NCBI GenBank assembly: GCA_900317055.1
Contig: ONFF01000020.1
Coordinates: 1 to 64,000 of the forward strand
Direction of reading: 5' to 3'
Length of the DNA: 64,000 bases
From: an uncultured Bacteroidales bacterium
GTDB lineage: Bacteria > Bacteroidota > Bacteroidia > Bacteroidales > F082
Made by a program: the position numbers and the translations under genes. Positions within the stretch are counted from its first letter, which is position 1. Each line of letters starts with the position of its first letter. Under the pieces are notes generated by a model, which was not told where the DNA came from, did not search any database, and saw only the letters and a program-made list of their open reading frames with translations. Below are positions 8,411 through 16,658 of the stretch, in pieces.

Positions 8411-10831
8411 TTAGAATTTATAACTATAACTCACCGACGGAATAATCGGGAACAGACTCGCCTGCATCAGCACTTTCTTTTCCGTTAGCGTGGCCTCATC
8501 CCATTTATAATCAGTGTAGATGATGAAGGGGTTGTTGTGGTTGTATGCATTGTAGACGCTGATGTTCCAAGTACGGGTGCCATATTTCTTTTGCTTGTGG
8601 AAGTTCATACCCACATCCAAACGGTGGTAGCTGCCCAAGCGGAAGTTGTTGCGTTCCAAGGCGTTGATAGAATAGATGTTGCCCCATTCATCGAGCAGGC
8701 CTTCGTAAACCTGTGTGCCAAGCGTGCCGCAGTTGCCGCTGCTGAAGACCCATGTGCCGCTGAGGTCGAAACGGTCGCTGAACTTATGCTGCACGGTGAT
8801 GCTGAGGTCGTGACGGCGGTCGTATTTGGCGGGAAACACCTTCCCTTGGTTGAGGACCATACCTTCACGGTCGAACTGTCGCTTGGCGTGTGCCCAGGTG
8901 TAGCCGACCCAGCCCGTTGTCTTGCCGAAGCTGCGTTGCACAAGCAACTCTACACCGTAGGCCCAGCCTTTGCCCATACAGACTTTCTCATCCCAGCGCT
9001 CCGAAGAGCCGAAGAATGAGGCTCCATCCTTGTATTCCAAGAGGTTATCCATGGATTTGTAGTAGCCTTCCACGGAGATGTCGAACAGGCGAGGCAATTC
9101 ATAGAAAGCTCCGAGTGACACCTGATGGGCATTCATCGGCACGATGTTGGCCGTGACGGGCACCCAAAGGTCGGTGGGCAGGCTGAGGCTGCTGTTGGAG
9201 AGCAAATGAACATACTGCGTCATATAGGCATAGCCCGCCTTGAGTGAAAGGTTGGAGGCCAGCATCACGCTGGTGCTGAGGCGCGGCTGCACGCTTTGGT
9301 AGGTCTTGCCCTCGACGGTGAAGGTGGAGTAATGCACACCTGCGTTCACGCGGAAGATGTCACCCAAAGTCATGTTGTCTTCGGCATAAAGGGCGGTCTC
9401 GTGGGCAAACACCTTGGGCGAACCAGCCGTAGTGTCCACCTCGGTCTCGTTGCCTGCAACAACCTTCATTGCCTGCACTTCTGGACGGAACATATGGTAG
9501 GTATAATTGCCGCCGAAGCGGATTTCGTGGTTGGGCAGGGGCGTATAGTCGAAGTCGACTTTGGCCGTCAGGTCGTTGATGCCCGACTTATAGGCCATGT
9601 TGAATTCATCTTTGATGGAGGCGGTGCTTTCTTGATAATGATAAACATTCTCTTCCGTGATACCCATACCAAGGTTGTGGCGGTATTGAGTGTAGTTGAC
9701 CGAGGCATCCATGAAGAGCTGTTGCGACATGACATGATTCCAACGCAGGGCAGCTACTTTGTTGCCCCATTTCCAGTCCATGTTGAGGTAGTTTTGATAT
9801 TGGACTTCACCATAAGCGTAGTCTTTGTTCTTTATGCCGAGATAGATGGCGTCGTCGCCCGAGTAGAAACTCAGATAGAGTCGGTCCTTGTCGGAGATCT
9901 TCCAGTTGAGTTTGCCGTTGAAGTCGTAGAAATAATAGCCAGCCTTCAGCTTGTTGATTTCCTCCAGTTGCGACTTGGCAATCCAGAGGGCGGGTTTCAT
10001 CAGCAAGTCGCTGTAGGTGCGGCGGAAGGAGAGGTTGAATGAGAGCTTGTCTTTCAAGATGGGACCTTCCAAATTGAGCTTCGACGAAATCAAGCCTACG
10101 CTTACATTGCCGTGGTATTGCTGCATGTCGCCTTCCTTCATGCGGATGTCAACCACCGATGAGAGGCGACCACCGAAATGTGCCGGGAAGCTGCCTTTGT
10201 ATAAGGTAACATTTTTAAGGGCGTCAGGATTGAAGACGGAGAAAAAGCCCATCATGTGATTGACATTGTAGACGGGCACGCCGTCGAGTAAAAGCAGATT
10301 CTCATCGGGACCGCCGCCGCGCACATACATGCCTGCCGAGCCTTCCGATCCGTTTTGCACACCAGGCAACAATTGGATGGCTTTCAGCACATCGGCCTCG
10401 CCAAATAGGGTAGGGATGCTCTTGATTTGCTGCACGGGAAGTTCTACTACGCTCATCTGCGGGCTGCGGGCACTTACCGTGGCGCGGGTGCCTTCCACCA
10501 CAACTTCATCCAAGGTTGTATTGGTCTCAAGAGCGAAGTTGAGGCTGATATTCTCTTTCAAATCAAGAGCTTTGTTCTGTTGTGTGTAGCCTACATAAGA
10601 GATTTGCAGGTCAACTTGACCTGGGTTCAAAGTCAGGGTATAGAAGCCGTAACTATTTGTGGCACAGCCTTTCCCTGAGTTTTTGTCGACAATGGTTGCT
10701 CCGATGAGGGTTTCCTTGCTGGCAGCATCCATCACATAGCCGCTGATGGTGCGTTTCTGCGCGAAGGTTGGCACGCAAACCAGTATCAAAGCAATGACAA
10801 TGAACCATCGATGGTAGAAATGTTGTTTCAT
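8411..10831 (-). CDS. TonB-dependent outer membrane receptor
   Basis: About 806 residues. I use the ATG at 10831; the codon at 10837 is a TTG. Signal peptide, then a carboxypeptidase-like regulatory domain (ISGYVMDAASKETLIGATI), a plug domain (PQMSVVELPVQQIKSIPTLF, then GEADVLKAIQLLPGVQNGSE), and a beta-barrel ending in VSYSYKF with a terminal aromatic. Energy comes from TonB/ExbBD and is used to import a bulky ligand. The following DUF4249 gene is the usual partner. No SusD gene is present, so this is not a canonical SusCD glycan pair. Ligand unknown. Confidence 0.92.
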   Translation of the reverse strand: MKQHFYHRWFIVIALILVCVPTFAQKRTISGYVMDAASKETLIGATIVDKNSGKGCATNSYGFYTLTLNPGQVDLQISYVGYTQQNKALDLKENISLNFALETNTTLDEVVVEGTRATVSARSPQMSVVELPVQQIKSIPTLFGEADVLKAIQLLPGVQNGSEGSAGMYVRGGGPDENLLLLDGVPVYNVNHMMGFFSVFNPDALKNVTLYKGSFPAHFGGRLSSVVDIRMKEGDMQQYHGNVSVGLISSKLNLEGPILKDKLSFNLSFRRTYSDLLMKPALWIAKSQLEEINKLKAGYYFYDFNGKLNWKISDKDRLYLSFYSGDDAIYLGIKNKDYAYGEVQYQNYLNMDWKWGNKVAALRWNHVMSQQLFMDASVNYTQYRHNLGMGITEENVYHYQESTASIKDEFNMAYKSGINDLTAKVDFDYTPLPNHEIRFGGNYTYHMFRPEVQAMKVVAGNETEVDTTAGSPKVFAHETALYAEDNMTLGDIFRVNAGVHYSTFTVEGKTYQSVQPRLSTSVMLASNLSLKAGYAYMTQYVHLLSNSSLSLPTDLWVPVTANIVPMNAHQVSLGAFYELPRLFDISVEGYYKSMDNLLEYKDGASFFGSSERWDEKVCMGKGWAYGVELLVQRSFGKTTGWVGYTWAHAKRQFDREGMVLNQGKVFPAKYDRRHDLSITVQHKFSDRFDLSGTWVFSSGNCGTLGTQVYEGLLDEWGNIYSINALERNNFRLGSYHRLDVGMNFHKQKKYGTRTWNISVYNAYNHNNPFIIYTDYKWDEATLTEKKVLMQASLFPIIPSVSYSYKF

Positions 10832-10955
10832 ATACAAAGTTTAATATGTCAATTTGCCACTTTAACGGCGTTGTTTCTTGTTTATTGCCGAGAAAAAGTA
10901 ATTTTGAATGACAATATGAATGCCTTGTGAGGTATAAGTGCGTTCAAGGAACTTC

Positions 10956-11588
10956 TCACCAAATATCCGACCAAGTCACCGAAATCACATGGTTGGTTGA
11001 CTTTTCGCCTTCTTTGAAGACATTGGCCATACCGAAGGTGTAGCGTACTTCGATGAACCAATAGCTTAAAGCGGCCGTGAGGCCATAGTCAATGCGGTTG
11101 AAACTGCCCAATTCCCAAGGGGTTATGTACTGCTGTTTCTTCTTGCCTTTCACTTCCATAATGTTGTTGCCGCCTATGCAAAAACCGATTTGCGGTCCGA
11201 TGCGCAGTCGTGGAATCATGGATTCATCCTCATCGTTTTCGTTCCATTTGCGTAGATAGATGTTGAGCAGCAGCGGCACATTGATGTAGTGTGATTTTTC
11301 CTTGTAGTGGATGGTATTATTGTTTTCAATCAAGCCTTTCTTGGAACTTGTGCCTTGCCGTGAATAAATTATATCGATTTCGGCACCTATAATGCTACGC
11401 TCGGGAATGAGCGCAATGCGTACACCACCAGTGAAATCGGTACGGAAGGTTGTGCTGTCGTTGCCGCTGATTTTCATGGTGGAAAAAGTTGGGCCAAGCA
11501 TTAGGCCGCCTCCGAGTTGTTGGGCCATCATTGAGCCGGTACCGAAGAGCCATAATAGGAGCAGTAGGAGCAGTTTTTTGTCTTTCAT
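10956..11588 (-). CDS. PorT-like outer membrane beta-barrel protein
   Basis: The start is set at 11588 because it begins a clear signal peptide (MKDKKLLLLLLLWLFGTGSM, then MAQ). The remaining ~185 residues alternate in the way of a small outer-membrane barrel (GGLMLGPTFSTMKISG; GGVRIALIPERSIIGAEIDI; LLLNIYLRKW; GPQIGFCIGG), matching the PorT/outer membrane beta-barrel family. Family members are porin-like or assembly factors; a specific role cannot be given. A -7 box ends only 6 bases before the ATG, so the transcript may be leaderless. Confidence 0.8.
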   Translation of the reverse strand: MKDKKLLLLLLLWLFGTGSMMAQQLGGGLMLGPTFSTMKISGNDSTTFRTDFTGGVRIALIPERSIIGAEIDIIYSRQGTSSKKGLIENNNTIHYKEKSHYINVPLLLNIYLRKWNENDEDESMIPRLRIGPQIGFCIGGNNIMEVKGKKKQQYITPWELGSFNRIDYGLTAALSYWFIEVRYTFGMANVFKEGEKSTNHVISVTWSDIW

Positions 11589-11594
11589 AGATTG

Positions 11595-11602
11595 CAAAAG
11601 TA
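11595..11602 (-). promoter_or_regulatory. -7 box at the start of the barrel gene
   Basis: TACTTTTG on the minus strand ends six bases before the ATG at 11588. That is where transcription itself would start, implying a leaderless or near-leaderless mRNA. Confidence 0.5.
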
Positions 11603-11663
11603 CGCCATTTTTTGGAAACGGTATTCTTTTTCTCAAAAAACAATAAAACAATTGTTTAGGAGA

Positions 11664-11696
11664 TTTGTGGAAATAGGTCAAAAAAGTGTACCTTTG
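11664..11696 (+). promoter_or_regulatory. Promoter of the winged-helix gene
   Basis: TTTG (11664-11667), 21-bp spacer, TACCTTTG (11689-11696): a full Bacteroidota consensus promoter. It excludes the GTG at 11686 as a start and supports the ATG at 11716. Confidence 0.75.
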
Positions 11697-11715
11697 CACA
11701 AGAATCAGAAGACTA

Positions 11716-12765
11716 ATGAATCCCGTCGCCCTCCGATTACTCAACCAGCAGCTCATCAGCCCGCAGTTCGACACCCCAGCCGAGTTGGTGGACTATATGG
11801 GAGCCATGCAGGCACAGGAATATCGCTTGATGCGCTGGGCGGTGGCGATGCGGACCCAAAAGCCCTCAGCCAAAGCCTTTAAGAAGGCCTTCGACAGCGG
11901 GCAGATCATCCGTCTGCACTTGATGCGTGGCACTTGGCAACTCGTGTCGGCCGAGGATTATTGGCCCTTGCTCGAACTCTGTTCGGCGAAGGCATTGGCG
12001 GTCATCAAAGGATGGATGAATAGTAACAAGATTACCATTCCTGAAGAGGAAGTGAAACGCATCAGGGTAATCCTTGTCCAGACGGCTGCCGACAAGGGTA
12101 GTGTCACCAAGGAAGACTTCGTTGAGGCCTTGGCGGAGAAAGACATCCACATGGACGACCATCGCCTGTCGTACCACATCCGCTATGCCGAACTGTCAGG
12201 CACGCTTTGCAGTGGCGACTTGTTGTCGATGAAGGCGACCTACGCCCTCGCTGCCGATAAGGTGAAAACCCATGTCAAGATGGACCGCGATGAAACCTTG
12301 GCGATGCTGGCCAGGAAATATTTCCAAAGCCGCCAGCCAGCCACCTTGGAGGATTTCGTGTGGTGGTCGGGGCTGAACATCAACGATTGCAGGCGGGGAA
12401 TTGAAATATTAGGTAATTCCCTGCATGTAGAGACGCACGGCCGTGCGTCTCTACCACGCAGGGAATTCTATTTCACCAACGATTGCCGCACCCGAGGTTT
12501 CCGCAAAGGAAAATATCTCCTGATTCCGCCTTACGACGAATACCTCATCGGCTATAAGAGCCGCGACATCGTCCTTTCTCCCGATTACCGCCACAAGGCC
12601 CACAACAACAGCGGCATCTTCCAGCCCGTCATCGCCCACGACGGCGTGATTTGCGGCAACTGGATGCCTTTCAAAGATGACCTACAAGCCACATTCTTCA
12701 TGGGTGAGCATGAGTCTGACCTCCAAGAGGAATGGAAACGATACAAGACATACCAACTAAAATGA
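11716..12765 (+). CDS. Winged-helix DNA-binding protein (HTH_42 / YcaQ-like)
   Basis: A 349-residue protein of the HTH_42 (PF06224) family, which includes the YcaQ/AlkX-type DNA glycosylases for crosslink repair. Diagnostic segments: LLNQQLISPQFDTPAELVDY, MGAMQAQEY, HLMRGTWQLVSAEDYWPLL and LIPPYDEYLIGYKSR. A glycosylase activity is possible but not demonstrable from sequence. Residues about 234-251 (LHVETHGRASLPRREF) are encoded by a long palindrome inserted in frame, just before the conserved FTNDCRTRGF region. If the protein works, this must be a tolerated loop. Confidence 0.85.
   Translation: MNPVALRLLNQQLISPQFDTPAELVDYMGAMQAQEYRLMRWAVAMRTQKPSAKAFKKAFDSGQIIRLHLMRGTWQLVSAEDYWPLLELCSAKALAVIKGWMNSNKITIPEEEVKRIRVILVQTAADKGSVTKEDFVEALAEKDIHMDDHRLSYHIRYAELSGTLCSGDLLSMKATYALAADKVKTHVKMDRDETLAMLARKYFQSRQPATLEDFVWWSGLNINDCRRGIEILGNSLHVETHGRASLPRREFYFTNDCRTRGFRKGKYLLIPPYDEYLIGYKSRDIVLSPDYRHKAHNNSGIFQPVIAHDGVICGNWMPFKDDLQATFFMGEHESDLQEEWKRYKTYQLK
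12415..12467. repeat. 53-bp palindrome inserted in frame (GTAGAGACGC family)
   Basis: The outer arms are AATTCCCTGC (12415-12424) and GCAGGGAATT (12458-12467). Inside is a perfect 28-bp palindrome (12427-12454) whose left half is GTAGAGACGCACGG. Related cores occur at 38956 (TGTAGAG...CTCTACA) and 41979 (GAGACGCAA...TTGCGTCTC). Confidence 0.85.
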
Positions 12766-12772
12766 AAAGAAT

Positions 12773-13513
12773 ATGAAAGAAAAACCTTCGTCCGGCACCA
12801 AACAGTTTCTGTTGACGCTTCTCGCGACAACCTTCTCCATCATACTCACTTTCGGCACCTCGGCCATCATCGATAGACGCCATAAAGCGGCCGCCAAGAA
12901 GGAAATGGTCATGATGATTCTCTATGACTTTGACAAAACCATTGAACAAATGGAAGATGCAAGTCTCGCTTTCCAGAAGGCAAAACGGAATCAGCAGGAG
13001 CTTGCCTTTCATCCGGAGTATTTCGACAGCCTTCGTTTCCAATTTAAAGATGCTTTGATGGTTGTCCAAATGGAGTTTTCTGAAACGACAGAAAACATTT
13101 TTTCCTCCAATATAGAGACTTTCAATACCCTCGGCAATGTCAATTTTGTTCATGAGGTTTCTTCTTTCTACAGTATGCGCCATAAATACGAAGAAGACCT
13201 ATTGGTTGGATATAAAAAAGAGATGACGGAGTCAGGATTAATGAAGTCTGTAGGAAAACTTCTCAAATTTGACTTTCCTAATTATTATTTCATGAATCAA
13301 GTTTATTTGAAGTCATTGAAGAGTACACGAGACCTTTGCATGAAAATGATGAAGGTCAGCGAGGATGAAATGAAAGAATTCAGCAACCAACGCATAGTGA
13401 ATGAAGATCATGGAGAAGATTATGGAATCTCTAATGAACAGTTGATGAAAGAGATGTTTGAGGAAGAGGAAATTCTCAAACAGGCCATAGAGAAGCTTGA
13501 ACAAAACCAATAA
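12773..13513 (+). CDS. Hypothetical single-pass membrane protein
   Basis: A 246-residue protein I do not recognise. A short basic N-terminus (MKEKPSSGTK) precedes one hydrophobic helix (QFLLTLLATTFSIILTFG, residues 11-28). The rest is a long, charged, mostly helical domain with no cysteines of note, probably cytoplasmic or periplasmic coiled-coil-like, ending in EEEILKQAIEKLEQN. It starts 7 bp after the winged-helix gene and ends 10 bp before the acetyltransferase gene, so it is likely part of one operon. Confidence 0.75.
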   Translation: MKEKPSSGTKQFLLTLLATTFSIILTFGTSAIIDRRHKAAAKKEMVMMILYDFDKTIEQMEDASLAFQKAKRNQQELAFHPEYFDSLRFQFKDALMVVQMEFSETTENIFSSNIETFNTLGNVNFVHEVSSFYSMRHKYEEDLLVGYKKEMTESGLMKSVGKLLKFDFPNYYFMNQVYLKSLKSTRDLCMKMMKVSEDEMKEFSNQRIVNEDHGEDYGISNEQLMKEMFEEEEILKQAIEKLEQNQ

Positions 13514-13523
13514 GCCATAAAAA

Positions 13524-14162
13524 ATGAACATCAGATTAGAACAACCCAAGGATTATCGAGAGGTAGAGAACCTCACGCGCGAGGCGTTTTGGAATGTCTA
13601 TCGCCCTGGATGTTTGGAGCATTATGTGCTCAACCAATACAGAAACAACCCCGATTTCATCCCGGAACTTGACTTTGTGATGGAGGAAGATGATAAAATC
13701 ATAGGTCACATCATGTTCTCGAAAGCCGAACTTATCATGGATGACGGTACCAAGAAGTCCTCGTGGACCTTTGGCCCCATCAGTATCCATCCCGACTACA
13801 AACGCAAAGGCTACGGGTTGAGGCTTTTGAATTATGCATTGGATAAAGCGCGTGAAATAGGGGTCGGTTTCCTCTGCATGGAAGGCAATATCGACTTTTA
13901 TAAGCATGCAGGCTTTGACCTCGCCAGCAAATTCAAGATCCATTATCACGACGAGCCACGCGATGCCGAAGTGCCTTATTTCCTTGCCCAAGAGCTCATT
14001 CCAGGCTGGCTTCAGAAGGAAGGCATTACCGAGGCCACCTACTGCCCGCCAAAGGGCTATTTTGTGGCGGATGAGAACCCAAAAGCGTTTGAGGCATACG
14101 AATCCACTTTCCCGAAAAAGGAAAAACTCCGTTTGCCAGGACAGTTAGGATACGAAGGATAG
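13524..14162 (+). CDS. GNAT family N-acetyltransferase
   Basis: A 212-residue GNAT protein. The acetyl-CoA pyrophosphate-binding segment is visible (FGPISIHPDYKRKGYGLRLL, residues about 83-102, RxxGxG/A type), as is the later NIDFYKHAGF strand-helix. The C-terminal third (QELIPGWLQKEGITEATYCP) is an extension seen in several predicted acetyltransferases of gut bacteria. Substrate unknown. It lies 10 bp after the membrane protein gene and 2 bp before the next one. Confidence 0.88.
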   Translation: MNIRLEQPKDYREVENLTREAFWNVYRPGCLEHYVLNQYRNNPDFIPELDFVMEEDDKIIGHIMFSKAELIMDDGTKKSSWTFGPISIHPDYKRKGYGLRLLNYALDKAREIGVGFLCMEGNIDFYKHAGFDLASKFKIHYHDEPRDAEVPYFLAQELIPGWLQKEGITEATYCPPKGYFVADENPKAFEAYESTFPKKEKLRLPGQLGYEG

Positions 14163-14164
14163 CT

Positions 14165-14623
14165 ATGGAATGGCTTAGTAAATACCGATTCGGATTCGAC
14201 TTTTCGGGATTGGTCCTTTTCCTTTTGGTGATGCTCCCGAACTTCATTTGGTTTGCCGTTCCCGCCCAGAACGATGTTTTGAGGGCCGAATCGGCAACGC
14301 CCATAGTGGACACGGTGGCTTCGGTTTTTCAAGTCTTGACCATTGCTTGTTTGTGTTTTGTCATCAACAAGGAAAGGAGCCAACTGCGGTTTTCGCCGTT
14401 GGTCATCGCTGCAATCGTATGTGTCGCGGTTTATTACGCTGGGTGGGCATCGTATTACCTTGGAATTGCCAATTCATTGGTCATTATCATATTGACCATC
14501 CCGCCTTGCTTGGCATTCATCTTGTTCGCCGCCGACAGGAAAAACATTCCGGCAGCCTTGTTTGCCACGGTGTTTGTCGTGTGCCATTTGATTTTTGCAA
14601 TGATGAATTTTATAAGTAGATGA
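14165..14623 (+). CDS. Small four-helix membrane protein, hypothetical
   Basis: 152 residues with four or five hydrophobic segments (FSGLVLFLLVMLPNFIWFAV; VFQVLTIACLCFVI; PLVIAAIVCVAVYYAGWASY; SLVIIILTIPPCLAFILF; ALFATVFVVCHLIFAMM). I do not recognise a family. It begins 2 bp after the acetyltransferase stop codon, so the genes are translationally close. Its last codons and stop lie in a 15-bp sequence (14612-14626) that also spans the end of the flavoprotein gene at 23861, so the C-terminus may be repeat-derived. Confidence 0.75.
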   Translation: MEWLSKYRFGFDFSGLVLFLLVMLPNFIWFAVPAQNDVLRAESATPIVDTVASVFQVLTIACLCFVINKERSQLRFSPLVIAAIVCVAVYYAGWASYYLGIANSLVIIILTIPPCLAFILFAADRKNIPAALFATVFVVCHLIFAMMNFISR

Positions 14624-14745
14624 GCAGAATTAGTTTACAGAAAAGGCAGGAGAATTTGGCCGTCAGCAGTCAGCCATCAGCAGTCAGCCTTGGTGCTACC
14701 GAGCTGATAGCTGACGGCTGATAGCTTACAGCTAAGAAGCTTATA
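14612..14745. repeat. Intergenic repeat with constant edge and palindromic word core
   Basis: The left edge ATAAGTAGATGAGCA (14612-14626), followed by an ATTA/GTTTACA segment, is shared with 23861-23875. The core is built from the words CAGTCAGCCATCAGC and their inverse GCTGATAGCTGACGGCTGAT. The copy at 23861 has a different core. Confidence 0.6.
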
Positions 14746-14756
14746 ATAATGCAGTT

Positions 14757-14764
14757 TAATTTTG
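14757..14764 (+). promoter_or_regulatory. -7 box of the zinc-ribbon gene
   Basis: TAATTTTG, 25 bases before the ATG at 14790. No convincing -33 box. Confidence 0.45.
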
Positions 14765-14789
14765 AATAGATACTTAAATAAATAAACCT

Positions 14790-15059
14790 ATGGAACTAAA
14801 ATTTTGTCAGAGCTGCGGAATGCCGCTCACCCAAGAGATTCTCGGCACCAATGCCGACGGAAGCAAGAACGAAGACTACTGCATGTATTGCTATAAAGAC
14901 GGCAAGTTCACGCAGGACTGCACCATGGAAGAAATGATAGAGTTCTGCTCACAGTTTGTCGACGAAGTCAACAAGAACATGCCCAAGCCCATGACCAAGG
15001 ACGAGTACAAAGGCATGATGCGGCAGTTTTTCCCGACGCTCAAGCGTTGGAAACAGTGA
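14790..15059 (+). CDS. Zinc-ribbon domain protein (PF12674-like)
   Basis: 89 residues that form a single putative zinc-ribbon domain: FCQSCGMPL with a CxxC pair, then DYCMYCYKDGKF with CxxC, then a helical tail ending FFPTLKRWKQ. The four cysteines should bind one zinc ion. Function unknown. The same domain, about 80% identical by eye, is fused to a PPOX flavin-binding domain at 28871; here it stands alone, directly ahead of an FAD oxidoreductase (4-bp gap), which hints that it partners a flavoenzyme. Confidence 0.88.
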   Translation: MELKFCQSCGMPLTQEILGTNADGSKNEDYCMYCYKDGKFTQDCTMEEMIEFCSQFVDEVNKNMPKPMTKDEYKGMMRQFFPTLKRWKQ

Positions 15060-15063
15060 ATTC

Positions 15064-16530
15064 ATGGCGCAACGGACGGCATTAATTATCGGCGCAGGTA
15101 TATCCGGTCTTACCACGGCTGTCTATCTGCAGCGTTCAGGCATTCAGACGCTTGTCTTGGAGAAAGCCGCTGGTCCTGGAGGAGTTTCCACCAGTTGGAA
15201 ACGCAAGGGCTACACCTTCGAGGGTGGCATCCATTGGCTTATTGGAGCCAAGAAGGAGATCCCTTTGCATCAGATTTGGTTGGAAACGGGTGCATTGCAG
15301 GAAAACAACCCTGTCTTATATAAAGATCCTATTTATACCTTGGTGGACGGAAAAGGTAGCATGCCGCTGTTTCGCGACTTGCATGGGCTGGAAATAACAG
15401 GTTTTAGGGACAAGTTTGCCTTGTGGCGTCTCCGTTTTCACTTGGCCTGTTTCAAGAATTTCCATCAGCCTATCGGAGATTTAAGGGGCCTGAAAGTCCG
15501 AAACCCCAAGCCGTTTTCTGTTTGGGAATATGTCAAGATGCTGCCTGCCGTCCTCGTCACGCCGTTTTTGATGGCCCAGCCGGCGCGAGCCTATGCCAAA
15601 TGGTTCAAGAATCCACGGATAAGGGCACTTTTGGCCGCCGTTGTGGAGCCTGAAATCAATGCGTTGTCGTTCATCTACACCCTGGGCACCTTCAATGTGG
15701 GCGACAGCGGCTATCCTAAAGGCGGCTCGCTACGCATGGCGCAAAACATGGCCGACACATTCAAAAGTTGTGGTGGAGTAATCCGATACCAGACCCCTGC
15801 GGAGGAGGTTTTCCTTAAAGGGGAACAGTGGTCGGTTCGTACCAAGGACGAGATGTTTACGGCAGATGTCGTAATCATTTCGGCGGATGCCCGAAGTGCC
15901 ATTGACATGCTTTTCAAGGAGCCGTTACAAGACAGCTGGGCCAAAAAAATGCGGTCGGGGCTTCGAACGACCCAGTGCATGTTTATCGGTGTCGGAGTCA
16001 AGGCCGATTTGTCCTCGTGGCCCCGCTCCATGCAGATTGTGTTGCCTCATCCTCTGCAAGTTGCAGGGCGCACCTATCAAACGATTGTCGTGAACAACTA
16101 TGCCACAGAGGAAGGCTATGCTCCCGAAGGGTGCAGTGTCATTACTTGTCTGCTTCACGGCCCCACCTACGGCTATTGGAAAGCGGCTAAGGAAGACGGC
16201 AGCTATGCAGACAAGAAAAAAGAGGTGATGGCAGACTTCATCGAAGCCATCAGTGAGGTAATTCCCGAAATCAAGGATGCCGTGGCTGTGACCGATATGG
16301 CCACGCCGCTCACCTACGAGCGTTATTGCAGCACCTTCGAGGGAAGCTACATGACGGACTGGCCGCCCTTTCGACGCTTGTACCACGCGCCTGTTCGTTA
16401 CCGCGAAGGCTTATATTTTACGGGGCAACGGACGGCCTATTCCGGCGGACTTCCCCCGGCAGCCCAAAGCGGTCGCACCACAGCACAGACCGTTTGCAAA
16501 GACCTTGGCGTGGAGTTCGTTGGAGCATAA
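15064..16530 (+). CDS. FAD-dependent oxidoreductase, phytoene desaturase/isomerase-like
   Basis: A 488-residue NAD(P)/FAD oxidoreductase. The N-terminal Rossmann motif is classical (LIIGAGISGLTTAVYLQRSG, residues 6-25) with the FAD-ribose acidic residue in LVLEKAAGPGG. The C-terminal FAD motif is GLYFTGQRTAYSGGLPPAAQ. Overall it resembles CrtI/CrtISO and retinol-saturase-type enzymes, which act on polyenes. No carotenoid synthesis genes are nearby, so the substrate is uncertain. It follows the zinc-ribbon gene by 4 bp, so they are probably one transcript. Confidence 0.88.
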   Translation: MAQRTALIIGAGISGLTTAVYLQRSGIQTLVLEKAAGPGGVSTSWKRKGYTFEGGIHWLIGAKKEIPLHQIWLETGALQENNPVLYKDPIYTLVDGKGSMPLFRDLHGLEITGFRDKFALWRLRFHLACFKNFHQPIGDLRGLKVRNPKPFSVWEYVKMLPAVLVTPFLMAQPARAYAKWFKNPRIRALLAAVVEPEINALSFIYTLGTFNVGDSGYPKGGSLRMAQNMADTFKSCGGVIRYQTPAEEVFLKGEQWSVRTKDEMFTADVVIISADARSAIDMLFKEPLQDSWAKKMRSGLRTTQCMFIGVGVKADLSSWPRSMQIVLPHPLQVAGRTYQTIVVNNYATEEGYAPEGCSVITCLLHGPTYGYWKAAKEDGSYADKKKEVMADFIEAISEVIPEIKDAVAVTDMATPLTYERYCSTFEGSYMTDWPPFRRLYHAPVRYREGLYFTGQRTAYSGGLPPAAQSGRTTAQTVCKDLGVEFVGA

Positions 16531-16621
16531 TCCTGCATGGGAAAGATGAAGCGTCTGAAATTAATTCACTTCTGACGTCACCTTTTGCCATCCAGACTTG
16601 TTATAAGGGCGAACTGGTTCA

Positions 16622-16640
16622 AGAAAACAGAAGTCTAACA
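16622..16640. repeat. 19-bp direct repeat, copy 1
   Basis: AGAAAACAGAAGTCTAACA occurs here and at 18477-18495, upstream of the frameshifted propeller gene and of the sigma-operon membrane gene respectively. The pair flanks a 1.85-kb segment. Confidence 0.6.
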
Positions 16641-16658
16641 TTTCACTCTTAAATCAAA

